Both the position numbers and the translations under genes were made by a program. Below are positions 8,772 through 17,101 of a stretch of 34,402 bases of DNA, piece by piece. Within the stretch, counting starts at the first letter, position 1. The number at the start of each line of letters is the position of its first letter. This DNA is from Variovorax sp. YR752. GTDB taxonomy: Bacteria; Pseudomonadota; Gammaproteobacteria; Burkholderiales; Burkholderiaceae_C. The notes under the pieces are model-generated. The model searched no databases. It saw only the letters and a program-made list of their open reading frames with translations, and was not told the DNA's origin. The stretch is taken from NCBI GenBank assembly GCA_945860785.1, contig CAMATD010000025.1:1-34402 (forward strand), read 5' to 3'.

Positions 8772-9847
8772 CTATCGCTGCAGCACTGCCACCGCATCCG
8801 TGACTCGCGCATAGCTCTTCACCGCCGCCAGGTAGGCCTTGAAGCTCGCGATCACGCGGGTGCTCATCTCGTCGCGGCGCGAGTCTTCCTCGAGCAGTTC
8901 CGCGGTCACGCGCTGCAGCGCCTTCGTCACTGCAGGCGGAAAGGCGCGCACCACCGTGCCGGCGCGTTCCAGTTCCATCAGGGCCACCGCATTGCGGTAC
9001 TGGGCCTTGGCAATGGACCGCATCGATACCGCCGCCGACGCCTGTCGCACGATCTGCTGCAGGTCGGGCGGCAGGGCGTCGAAGCGTTGCTTGTTGACGA
9101 ACAGGTGCATCGACACATCGGGTTCGTGCCACGGCCCGTAGTAGAAGGGCGCGTACTTGCCGACGCCCAGCGGCTGGTCGACCCAGGGGCCGATGATGTC
9201 GGCGGCGTTGATGGTGCCGTTCTGGAACGCGGCGGTGATCTGGCCGAAGCCCACCTCCAGCGACTTCGCGCCGAGCCGCCCGAGCACGCGCGCGGGCAGG
9301 CCTGCCATGCGAATGCGGATGTTGCGCAAGTCGTTCACCGACTTGATCTCGTGCGCATACCAGCCGCCCATCTGCACGTTGGTGTTGCCGCAGATCATGG
9401 GAACCACGCCCAGCGGCTCGAGAATGGCCTCGAACACGCGGCGCCGCTGCCTTCGTTCATCCAGCCGTGGTTCTCGACGGCGGTGAGGCCGAAGGGCACG
9501 GCGGTGAAATAGTCGATGGCGGGGATGTCGCCCGCGTAGTAGTGCGCCGTGGCATGCGCTGCGTCGTAGTGGCCCTCGCGCACCAGTTTCATGAGGCCGG
9601 CGGGGCCGCCGTTCTTCGACGGGTCGTCGATCTCGAAGCCGAGCCGGCCGTTCGACATGGCGCTGACGGTGCGCGCAAAGTCCTGTACGACATCGCCGAC
9701 CAATGGGAAGCCGAGGGGTGTGACGGTGGCCAGCCGCCACACGATCCTGTCGATTCCCTGTGCGAAGCTGGAGGCAGCAGCTGCGCCGAGCGCACCGGCC
9801 GCAGCCATGAGAGTGCGGCGCGTGAATTGTCGTGTGTCGTAGGGCAT
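8772..9847 (-). pseudogene. TRAP transporter substrate-binding protein (DctP family), frameshifted
   Basis: The start MPYDTRQFTRRTLMAAAGAL has a twin-arginine-like signal peptide. Mature sequence begins near DRIVWRLATVTPLGFPLVGD, followed by the DctP fold: EGHYDAAHATAHYYAGD, then NIRIRMAGLPARVLGRLGAK with the substrate arginine, then EVGFGQITAAFQNGTINAAD. At about 9440 reading changes frame in a GC run (NEGSG to RRRVFEAILEPLG), so as sequenced only about 150 residues would be made. Read through, it is about 358 residues, near the family norm. No DctQ or DctM gene is adjacent. It lies downstream of a cupin gene on the same strand, 220 bp away, with its own candidate operator at 9966-9984. The ligand would be an organic acid. 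Confidence 0.8.
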
Positions 9848-9965
9848 GTCTCTGTCTTTCTGAAGGGTGCCTCTGCGGGCAGTGCGTGGCCCGGTGCCGA
9901 TGCGCACCGCAGCTTAAGGAGACCGGCGGGATCACCCAATCGATGGCGCGTGCGTTACACATATA

Positions 9966-9984
9966 GACCACGCCGATAGTGGTC
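9966..9984. promoter_or_regulatory. Perfect 6-7-6 inverted repeat upstream of the TRAP binding-protein gene
   Basis: GACCAC at 9966-9971 and GTGGTC at 9979-9984 are perfect reverse complements separated by 7 bp. The site lies 119 bp upstream of the dctP-like start, in the 220-bp gap behind the cupin gene. The size matches dimeric regulator sites. The nearest candidate regulator is the LysR at 10656, whose own dyad has the same 6-7-6 geometry but another sequence. Confidence 0.4.
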
Positions 9985-10067
9985 CGGCCGCGCCGCCTCA
10001 CGCGACTGCCAAAGCGGCATTGCGTTGTTGACGGGCTTTGCGAGCACTGTGGGATGGTCGGCATGCT

Positions 10068-10553
10068 TCAGGCCGCGGCGAGCGGCTCCACCAAGTCATG
10101 TCGGGCGCCGATCATCACCGCCAGGACATGGCATTGCTCGTTGAATGGATTGCTCCAAGCGTGGATCGCGCCGCATTGGATCAGCGTGTCACCCGCGTTC
10201 AACCGTACGGTCGCACCGTCGTCGAGCTCGCACACGCAGCTTCCCTTGACGACGTAGACCGTGTCGATCGTGGCGGAGCGGTGCTGGGCGCCTTTCTGCG
10301 CCGTGGCATGTTCGGCTCTGCTCTGGGGTTCCAGCAGCGTATGCAGGTAGCGGAAGCCACCGATCGGGGGAAAAAACCAGTCGACATTCGGGCGTTCGCC
10401 GGCGTCGGGGAAGTGCGGGTTTTCTGCCGCCCACACGTCATGGATAGACCAGTCGGCCCTGCCCGGCACCGGATGGGCCGGTAGCTGTACGTCGCTGACG
10501 ACAACCGCGCGACCGTCCTTGTTGTGTGCCGTCACTATGCGTCTCATGGCCAT
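10068..10553 (-). CDS. Cupin-domain protein
   Basis: The product is a 161-residue single-domain cupin. The barrel is seen in TIDTVYVVKGSCVCELDDG, RLNAGDTLIQCGAIHAWSN and QCHVLAVMIGA. The first cupin motif is weak, with few of the usual metal-binding histidines, while IHAWSN keeps the histidine of motif 2. Three in-frame ATGs start the gene (10559, 10553, 10547); 10553 is preferred because a GGAAAG lies about 7 bases before it, whereas it abuts the first ATG. It is divergent from the LysR at 10656 and probably its target, upstream of the TRAP binding protein. Small cupins in such clusters act as isomerases, dioxygenases or sensors; the reaction here is not evident. Confidence 0.8.
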   Translation of the reverse strand: MAMRRIVTAHNKDGRAVVVSDVQLPAHPVPGRADWSIHDVWAAENPHFPDAGERPNVDWFFPPIGGFRYLHTLLEPQSRAEHATAQKGAQHRSATIDTVYVVKGSCVCELDDGATVRLNAGDTLIQCGAIHAWSNPFNEQCHVLAVMIGARHDLVEPLAAA

Positions 10554-10617
10554 AATCATCTTTCCAGTTGGTTGATCGAAGGTTGGTGTCGAGAGAGTTT
10601 GGCCAGCCGTGCATCAT

Positions 10618-10636
10618 TCGAGAAATTCAATCTCGA
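10618..10636. promoter_or_regulatory. Candidate LysR operator between cupin and LysR genes
   Basis: TCGAGA at 10618-10623 and TCTCGA at 10631-10636 form a perfect 6-7-6 dyad that contains the T-N11-A core of LysR boxes. It lies 20 bp before the LysR start and 64 bp from the cupin start. A related half-site, TCGAGAGA, occurs at about 10589-10596 nearer the cupin promoter, as expected of the paired recognition and activation sites of LysR regulators. Confidence 0.5.
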
Positions 10637-10655
10637 TATACGACATATCCAAACA

Positions 10656-11567
10656 ATGAATGCAAAGCGGATCGACTTGAACCTGCTGGTGTCGCTGGAG
10701 GCGCTGATTCGCGATGCCAACGTGAGCCACGCGGCCACTCGGCTGAACCTGAGCCAGCCAGCACTGTCGGCACAGCTGCGAAGGCTGCGCGAAATGTTCG
10801 ACGACCCGCTGCTGGTGCCCGCCGACTCCGGGCGCGGCATGGTGGCCACCGCGCGGGCGATCGAGTTGACCGCGCCTTTGCGCGATGCGCTCCACACCCT
10901 GCGCACGCTGGTCGAAAGCCGAACGCTCTTCGATCCGGACACGGCGCAACGCGTCTTTCGCATTACCGCGAATGACAACGCCGTGGTCGTGGTCGGGTTG
11001 CCGCTGATGCAGCGCATAGCCGCCTGGAAGAACCCGAACTTGCAGGTGGCTTTCGTGCGGCCCGATGCGGGTCTGGTCGCAGACCAGCTCGAGCAGGGAA
11101 CGATCGATCTCGTCATCGGCTCGGAGCGCATGGTTCCGTCGATCGCAAAAGCACGCAAGCTTTTTGATGAGCGCTTTCTGATGGTCCAGAGGCGGAATCA
11201 TCCTCGCGGCCACGGCCCCCTCGACCTCGATGCCTACTGCGCGCTGCGGCACGTGCTCGTCTCTTCGAGCGGTGGCAGTTTTCACGGTTTGATGGATGAA
11301 CACCTGCAGCGGCTGGGTCGGCGCCGCGACGTGGTGACCTCGGTCGAGCAGTTCCTTCTCGTGCCCGCCTTGCTGGAATCCAGCGATCACGTCTGCACTT
11401 TGCCCAGCCGCGTCGCGGCTCTTTTCGCGCCTGCACTGGACAGCTTCGAGCTGCCATTCGAGGTGGAAGGTATTGCGTTGTATGCCGCCTGGCATCCAAG
11501 CCGCCACGCCGATGCCGGCATGGTCTGGTTGCGAGGGCTGCTCGCCGAAGCACAGAGCGCCGATTGA
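10656..11567 (+). CDS. LysR-type transcriptional regulator (NodD/NahR-like group)
   Basis: The 303-residue protein starts MNAKRIDLNLLVSLEALIRD, an N-terminus typical of the NodD/NahR/LinR branch of LysR regulators. The HTH follows (VSHAATRLNLSQPALSAQLRRLR), then the DDPLLVPADSGRGMVATARA linker and a two-lobed effector-binding domain (RVFRITANDNAVVVVGLPLM, GTIDLVIGSERM). ATG 10656 gives the usual HTH position; a longer in-frame extension upstream is not supported. It is divergent from the cupin gene and has a dyad operator just before its start. It also lies 128 bp upstream of the dehydrogenase/M24 fusion on the same strand, but that gene has a separate AraC-type site, so the cupin/TRAP unit is the likelier target. 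Confidence 0.88.
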   Translation: MNAKRIDLNLLVSLEALIRDANVSHAATRLNLSQPALSAQLRRLREMFDDPLLVPADSGRGMVATARAIELTAPLRDALHTLRTLVESRTLFDPDTAQRVFRITANDNAVVVVGLPLMQRIAAWKNPNLQVAFVRPDAGLVADQLEQGTIDLVIGSERMVPSIAKARKLFDERFLMVQRRNHPRGHGPLDLDAYCALRHVLVSSSGGSFHGLMDEHLQRLGRRRDVVTSVEQFLLVPALLESSDHVCTLPSRVAALFAPALDSFELPFEVEGIALYAAWHPSRHADAGMVWLRGLLAEAQSAD

Positions 11568-11610
11568 CTTGAACGACTGAAGCGGCGCCGTTGTCTTGCG
11601 CGACATGTCC

Positions 11611-11644
11611 CAAAACGATAGCGGGGCATCCCGGAATGACAACC
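11611..11644. promoter_or_regulatory. Candidate AraC-family operator upstream of the ALDH-M24 gene
   Basis: This 34-bp AT-richer stretch matches 22 of 34 aligned positions with 15530-15563 in front of the MFS gene. Shared blocks are CAAAA-GATA, GG and TCCCG-AAT. It ends 51 bp before the fusion-gene ATG, a usual place for an activator next to the -35 region. The regulator encoded at 14506-15495 lies between the two copies. Binding is inferred. Confidence 0.4.
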
Positions 11645-11695
11645 GATTTCCCCCTTGATCCCTAGAGTCGGACCACCCGCTCGAAGGAGACAAAC

Positions 11696-14509
11696 ATGGA
11701 AATAAAGCTGCCGCCCAGCATCCGCACCGAGCTTCTGTCCCACTACATCGATGGTGCCTGGGTGGAGGCCGATGAGGCGACCGCAGCGGTCATCATCGAT
11801 CCGGCGACCGAGGATGTGCTGGGGCATGTCGGCACGGCCGACACGCAGACAGTCGAGCGTGCGATCGACGCCGCGCGCCGGGCCTTCGACGAGGCGAGGA
11901 CCACCCCGTCCACCGAACGCGCTGCATGGCTGCAGCGGGTGATGGCGGCCTACCAGCCCAGGCTGGCCGAATTCGCCGCCACGATCTCGCGCGAGATGGG
12001 GTCCCCCATCGGACTGTGCGAGGCCGCGCAGGCGCCCGTCGCATTGGGTCACTTGTCGCAGATGCTGTCGGTGCTCGAAACCTTTCCATTCGATAAGACG
12101 GTCGGCAGCACCCGCATGCTGCGCGAACCCGTGGGTGTGTGCGGCTTGATCACGCCTTGGAACTGGCCGGTCCACCAGGTGATCTGCAAGGTCCTCCCAG
12201 CCCTCGCGGCCGGCTGCACAGTGGTCCTGAAGCCGAGCGAGTATTCGCCGATGTCCGCGAATCTGCTGGCCGAAGTGCTGCACGCGGCCGGCACGCTGCC
12301 CGGTGTCTTCAATCTCGTCCACGGCGCGGCTCAGGTCGGGCAGCTCCTGGCCGAGCATCCCGCCGTCGACATGGTGTCCTTCACAGGATCGACGCCGGCC
12401 GGCATCGACGTCGCGCGACGTGCTGCGGCCACCGTGAAGCGGGTGCACCAGGAGCTGGGCGGGAAATCCGCCTTCATCGTGTTGCCGGATTCGAACCTGG
12501 AGCGCGCCGTTGAAAACTGCGTGCGCGGCTGCTACGTCAACTCAGGCCAGTCGTGCAACGCTCCCACCCGGCTGCTGGTGCCGGCGGCAGTTGCGGAGCG
12601 CGCAGCTGCGATCGCAGGACGCATCGCCGGCGGCATGGTCGTCGGCCACCCGGCTGATCCGGCCACCGAGATCGGGCCGCTGGTGAATGCGCGCCAGTTC
12701 CAGCGTGTGCAAGGCCTGATCCAGTCCGGAATTGACGAAGGGGCGAAGCTGGTCTGCGGCGGCGTCGGGAGGCCGGCGGAACGGTCCACGGGCTATTTCG
12801 TCAGGCCGACCGTGTTCGCCGACGTCACGGAAGGCATGAGGATCGCGCGCGAGGAGATCTTCGGGCCGGTGCTGAGCATCCTTGCCTACGGCTCGGTGGA
12901 GGAGGCGGTGCGCATCGCCAATGCCACCGACACCGGGTTGGCTGGCTACGTGTGGAGCGATGACGTCGGACATGCTCAGCGGATCGGCGCGCGGCTGCGT
13001 GTCGGCAATGTCCACATCAATGACGCCGGGCCCGACCTCGCTGCGCCTTTCGGTGGCTACAAGCGATCGGGTAACGGCCGCGAGTTCGGCGAATTCGGCC
13101 TCGATGCCTTCCTTGAGCACAAGGCGATGCTCGGCGCCGCCATCGAGACGACAGCACCGCAGCGCGCACCCGAGGCGGCCGAGACGATTGCGTCGATGAA
13201 AGCGCGCGACACGCGGGCGCCAGCGCGGTCCCTCGAACGCGCTTCGGTGGCCGGGCTGCGGCTCGCGCCGCGCATGCCCGCGCCGGCGCGCCTGTGCAAC
13301 CTCGACCGCCTGTTCGCCCGCATGAAGCAGGCCGGGCTGGACGGCATCGTCGCGATGTACGCGACCAACCAGTACTACCTGAGCAGCTACGGCCGCCACC
13401 ACACGATTCCCGAGGAAATCGGCATGTTCCCGGTCGTGATTGCACGCCATGCGCCGGAGCATCCGATCCTCATGATGCCGGACATCGACGTGATGCGGCT
13501 CTCGCTGCAGCCGACATGGATCCAGGACATCCGGCCCTATGCCACGGTATTGCCGCTCGACGTGGAGCCGCGCATGCGCGAGTTCCGGCGCTTCGTGCCG
13601 CACCATCTGCTCGAAGGCAACGAGCTCAAGGGTGCCGTTGCGGGGCGCTACGCCGGGGGAATGGCTGAGGCGCTGATCGGCGCTTTGCGGGACCTCGGAC
13701 TGTCGGGCGGCAAGGTCGGCTTCGACAACCTGGGCGCAGGCATGGGCCTGAAGAACGCGCTGCCCTCGCTGCAGCCGCTGCCGGCCGAGAACCACTTCCG
13801 CCATGTCCGGCAGCAGAAGACCTGCGCAGAACTCGACCTGCTGCGGCAAGCCACCCGCATCAACCAGGCGGCGCAGTTGCGCGCGATCCGCCAGTGGGCG
13901 CCGGGTATGACCTTTCGCGAGCTGGTGTTCGCCTTCCAGATCGAGGCGTTGGCACTGGGCGGCAATCCGAACCTGCCTGACACGATGGCGCTGTCCAACA
14001 CACCCGGCGCGGACTGGGCCACCTACAGCGACCCGGAGCTGACCGACCACGAACTGGTGCGCGGCCAGCATGTAATTTTCGACTGTCACGGCAACTACAA
14101 CGGTTACTGCTGGGACGGCGGCAAGACCTGGGTGATTAACGCCGATCCCTCGCCAACCGCGCGCCGCAACTGGGCGGCGACCGTCGCCAGCCTGGCGGAG
14201 ATCAATCGGGCCGCCCGGCCCGGTGTACGCACCGGCGAGCTCGTCGAGATCGGCCGCCGAGTCTTCCGCAAGCACGGTCTCAACGACGACGGGGTGCTGA
14301 TCTACTTTCACGGGCTGGGCCTGGATCACGTGGACATGGACCTCTCCGCACACCCGCGCGGCGACTGGCCGCTGGAACGCGACTCGATACTGACGACCCA
14401 TATCTACTGTCCGGGCGCCTCGGACGAGAGGGTCTTCATCGAGGACATCGTCCACGTGCGGGACAACGGCTTGGAGCGCCTGTTCACGTGGGACGATCAG
14501 CTGCTCTAA
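11696..14509 (+). CDS. Fused NAD(P)-dependent aldehyde dehydrogenase and M24 creatinase/aminopeptidase P-like protein
   Basis: One uninterrupted frame of 937 codons carries two enzymes. Residues 1 to about 482 are a complete aldehyde dehydrogenase with N156 (PWNWPVHQ), K179 (LKPSEYSP), general base E253 (QELGGKS), nucleophile C287 (NSGQSCNAP), EEIFGPV at 386-392, and the usual C-terminal GREFGEFGLDAFLEHKAMLG. A linker rich in Ala, Pro and Arg (about 483-525) leads to an M24 domain: creatinase-type N-domain (about 530-690) and pita-bread catalytic domain (about 700-937). In the latter D796 (IFDCHG), D807 (CWDGGKTW), H872 (FHGLGLD) and E916 (IEDIV) match metal ligands, but the first glutamate is replaced in THIYCPG (H902). 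Ribosome site GAAGGAGACAAAC precedes the ATG. An internal ATG at 13196 (residue 501) has no convincing Shine-Dalgarno. A plausible role is cleavage of an amide or C-N bond by the M24 part and oxidation of an aldehyde by the other. A lost stop codon between two genes cannot be excluded. Confidence 0.85.
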   Translation: MEIKLPPSIRTELLSHYIDGAWVEADEATAAVIIDPATEDVLGHVGTADTQTVERAIDAARRAFDEARTTPSTERAAWLQRVMAAYQPRLAEFAATISREMGSPIGLCEAAQAPVALGHLSQMLSVLETFPFDKTVGSTRMLREPVGVCGLITPWNWPVHQVICKVLPALAAGCTVVLKPSEYSPMSANLLAEVLHAAGTLPGVFNLVHGAAQVGQLLAEHPAVDMVSFTGSTPAGIDVARRAAATVKRVHQELGGKSAFIVLPDSNLERAVENCVRGCYVNSGQSCNAPTRLLVPAAVAERAAAIAGRIAGGMVVGHPADPATEIGPLVNARQFQRVQGLIQSGIDEGAKLVCGGVGRPAERSTGYFVRPTVFADVTEGMRIAREEIFGPVLSILAYGSVEEAVRIANATDTGLAGYVWSDDVGHAQRIGARLRVGNVHINDAGPDLAAPFGGYKRSGNGREFGEFGLDAFLEHKAMLGAAIETTAPQRAPEAAETIASMKARDTRAPARSLERASVAGLRLAPRMPAPARLCNLDRLFARMKQAGLDGIVAMYATNQYYLSSYGRHHTIPEEIGMFPVVIARHAPEHPILMMPDIDVMRLSLQPTWIQDIRPYATVLPLDVEPRMREFRRFVPHHLLEGNELKGAVAGRYAGGMAEALIGALRDLGLSGGKVGFDNLGAGMGLKNALPSLQPLPAENHFRHVRQQKTCAELDLLRQATRINQAAQLRAIRQWAPGMTFRELVFAFQIEALALGGNPNLPDTMALSNTPGADWATYSDPELTDHELVRGQHVIFDCHGNYNGYCWDGGKTWVINADPSPTARRNWAATVASLAEINRAARPGVRTGELVEIGRRVFRKHGLNDDGVLIYFHGLGLDHVDMDLSAHPRGDWPLERDSILTTHIYCPGASDERVFIEDIVHVRDNGLERLFTWDDQLL

Positions 14510-15495
14510 GTCGGGCCATCCTGCACGCGAGCGCGCCAGCGTGAAGGCGCCACGCCCTGCTGCGTGGCGAACCAACGCGAGAAGTTGTTCACCGAGCCGA
14601 AGCCGAGCAGGCCGCCGATGTCGGTCACACTCAGGGCGCCGGCGCTCAGGTACTGCTTGGCGAGTTCCAGCCGCGTCTCGTGCAACAGCTCGGTATAGCT
14701 CTTGCCGCTGCGCGCCAGATGGCGGTGCAGCGTACGCCGGTCCATTGCCAGCGTTCGCGCAACGACGTCGGCCCGGCAGCGTCCGAGCGGGAGCAGCCGC
14801 AGCATGGTTTGCTTGACCCGGTCCGAACTCACGAAGCCCCGGTCCGGCAACGCGAGCGAGCCCATGTCAACGGTCGCATAGACCCGCAGGCCGCTGTCGG
14901 CCGCAGGCAGTGGCAGGTCGAGGTCGGTGGCCGGCAGCACGAAAGCATTGCCTTCGGCCGAGAAATGTACCGGGCAGCCGAACACCTGGCGGTGTGGCTG
15001 GTCGCTGCCGGCGCAGCGATGCATGAACTGGATCGAGGTAGGCGACCAGGCGGCGCCAATGAGCTGGCGCATCGCCAGGTGCAGAACGCTCAGCGAGCAC
15101 TCGGTCGACTGGCGCACCGTCGGCTCCCCTTCGGCAAGCACGATCACGTGGATGACTGCCACGCCGCGCGCCTCGGCAATCTCAAGCGCCATGCAGGTGT
15201 TGTGCAGGTGCGTGTCGTGGGCGAAGCGCAGGAGGGCGTCGCGCAGCGTCGGCTCGTCGCGCGCCAGAGCACCCAGCGCACCGAGGTAAGAGAGGCTGCC
15301 GCTTTCCTGGCCCAGGCGCAGGCCGAAGTCCTGCAGGCCCGTCAGGTTGGCCGACAGCTCGAGCAGGCGATAGACCTTGAAGGCCGCGATGGTGAGATCA
15401 GGCGAGGCCAAGGCCGCTGTATCGATCTCGACGGCGCGCAGCATGGCCAGCGGATCGAGGCCCAGGCGACGCGCGAAGTTCGCGTAACGGACCAA
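14506..15495 (-). CDS. AraC family transcriptional regulator (OruR/arabinose-binding-domain type)
   Basis: The 329-residue protein has the N-terminal domain of OruR-like AraC regulators (VRYANFARRLGLDPLAMLRA, NLTGLQDFGLRLGQESGSLS) and a C-terminal double HTH (DVVARTLAMDRRTLHRHLARSG, then TDIGGLLGFGSVNNFSRWF) ending GVAPSRWR. The only standard start in frame is a TTG at 15495. Residues typical of the family (IRQAIVRSAVLVRY) continue upstream to a TGA without ATG or GTG, so the real N-terminus may be hidden by a small indel. Its stop overlaps that of the fusion gene (tail to tail, 14506-14509), and it is divergent from the MFS gene. It likely activates both, through similar sites at 11611 and 15530. 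Confidence 0.85.
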   Translation of the reverse strand: MVRYANFARRLGLDPLAMLRAVEIDTAALASPDLTIAAFKVYRLLELSANLTGLQDFGLRLGQESGSLSYLGALGALARDEPTLRDALLRFAHDTHLHNTCMALEIAEARGVAVIHVIVLAEGEPTVRQSTECSLSVLHLAMRQLIGAAWSPTSIQFMHRCAGSDQPHRQVFGCPVHFSAEGNAFVLPATDLDLPLPAADSGLRVYATVDMGSLALPDRGFVSSDRVKQTMLRLLPLGRCRADVVARTLAMDRRTLHRHLARSGKSYTELLHETRLELAKQYLSAGALSVTDIGGLLGFGSVNNFSRWFATQQGVAPSRWRARVQDGPT

Positions 15496-15529
15496 AACGG
15501 CGCTTCGGACGATGGCTTGGCGTATGACT

Positions 15530-15564
15530 CAAAATGATAAGAGGATTTCCCGAAATCATCAACC
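15530..15564. promoter_or_regulatory. Candidate AraC-family operator with GATTTC-CC-GAAATC palindrome
   Basis: The araC/MFS intergenic region (221 bp) holds a perfect palindrome GATTTC-CC-GAAATC at 15544-15557 inside a 35-bp stretch similar to 11611-11644. It starts 35 bp upstream of the regulator's TTG and lies about 155 bp upstream of the MFS start, so autoregulation is also possible. The rest of this intergenic region shows no other clear element. Confidence 0.4.
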
Positions 15565-15716
15565 TTCAGGGCGTGCCGGTCCACACTTGCCAACGCGACA
15601 CCCGGCACGCTGCGAGGGTCGCTGCAGTGGCAAATCAGCCAGGCCGGACAGATAGACGAACTCGCATCGGAAGCGGGGCGCCAATCGTCACGACGCCAAG
15701 AATTGGAGACAACCCA

Positions 15717-17016
15717 ATGGACATCGAATCGTCTGTCGTGCGCAAGATCAACCGGCGCATCATCCCATGGTTGATCGCCGGGGGCTTCCTCGCTTATCTG
15801 GACCGGGTCAACCTGTCCTTCGCGGCAATCAGCATGAACGAGCACCTCGGTTTCTCGCCCTCCGTCTATGGCTGGGGCGCGGGCATCTTCTTCATCGGCT
15901 TCTTTCTCTTCGAGGTTCCGAGCAACCTGGCCCTTGAACGCTTCGGCGGCAGGTGGTGGCTGGCTCGCATCATGTTCACATGGGGCCTGGTTTCCTGCGC
16001 GATGGCCTTTGTCTGGAACAAGGAGAGCTTCTACGTGCTGCGCTTCCTGCTGGGAGCGGCCGAGGCTGGCTTTTCCCCTGGGCTTGTGCTGTACATGACG
16101 TGTGGTGGGTCCCGGCTGCCCATCGGGCGCGCCTGAGTTCCTATTTCATGGTCACGATCCCTTTGGCCGGCCTGATCGGTGCGCCGATCTCCGGCTGGCT
16201 GCTGTCCATCGGCAATGTGGCCGGGCTGCACAACTGGCAACTGCTCTTCATCCTCGAAGGCTTGCCGTCGGTGATCCTGGCTCTTGTTTTCCTGAAGGTC
16301 CTGCGTGACAAGCCGGCGGACGCGGAATGGCTGGAGCCCGAGGAGAAGCGCTGGCTCGAAGGCAGCCTGAGGGCCGAGCGCGGCCCGAACGAAAAGCCGC
16401 GAATGAGCACGGCGGCCGCGCTGACCAATCCTGACCTCCTGCTCTTCAGCCTGGCCTTCTTCGGCCTGGTCGCCTGCAACTACGGCGTTGCCTTCTGGCT
16501 GCCGCAAATCGTGAAGGAACTAGGCTTCAGCAGCTCGGCCACCGGACTGCTGGTGGCGATCCCGTTCGCGGTCGGTGCCGTCGCCATGGTCTGGAACGCG
16601 CACCGCTCGGATGGAAGCGTGAGCGTCGATGGCACTCGGCGATCCTTCCCTTGATCGCCGCTGCCGGGCTAGCCGGATCGACTCTCTTCACCGATCCGGT
16701 CGGCAAGATGCTGCTCTTGAGCCTCGCTGCCTTTGGCATCTTCGCCGTGCTGGCGCCGTTCTGGGCACTGGTCTCCGAGCAGTTCCCGGCCAGCGCCGCA
16801 GCGGCGTCCATCGCCTTTGTCAACGCGGTCGGCAATCTCGCCGGCTTCGTGGGTCTGTTCGCCATGGGCTACTTCAAGGAGGCCTCCGGCAGCTTCACCG
16901 CAGGGTTGATCCTCATAGCCCTGCTGGGGGTGATCTCTTCCGTGATCATTCTTGCAGTGGGGCGGCCGAAGACCTCATCGAGCGCGGCCGCCACGACCCG
17001 CGTCGAACTTCGTTAG
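15717..17016 (+). pseudogene. MFS transporter (anion:cation symporter, phthalate/tartrate permease-like), two frameshifts
   Basis: Read across two shifts this is a full 12-helix transporter of about 430 residues, beginning MDIESSVVRKINRRIIPWLI, with the ACS-family motif FLAYLDRVNLSFA and helix-rich N-domain (GWGAGIFFIGFFLFEVPSN). At 16101-16103 an extra T breaks TWWVPAAHRARLSSYFMV into another frame. At about 16609 a missing base (probably C in DRKRERRWH) shifts again, and the last part (SAILPLIAAAGLAGS to the TAG at 17014-17016) is in the third frame. Start 15717 has TTGGAGAC upstream. ACS transporters import organic anions; here it would supply substrate to the dehydrogenase/M24 protein. 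Both lesions are single-base and the frames between are clean. Confidence 0.82.
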
Positions 17017-17101
17017 GCATCGGAAGGCCCCCTTCCCGCAACTTGTTCGGCCAGCCTGGCATCGCCGGCGTTGTGGTGTTTGCTTGCGCGCGGTCCGCGC
17101 T

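Noticed and set aside
12542..14575. 677-codon minus-strand frame opposite the dehydrogenase/M24 gene
   Set aside because: Antisense shadow with biased composition; the plus strand carries all catalytic residues of two families.
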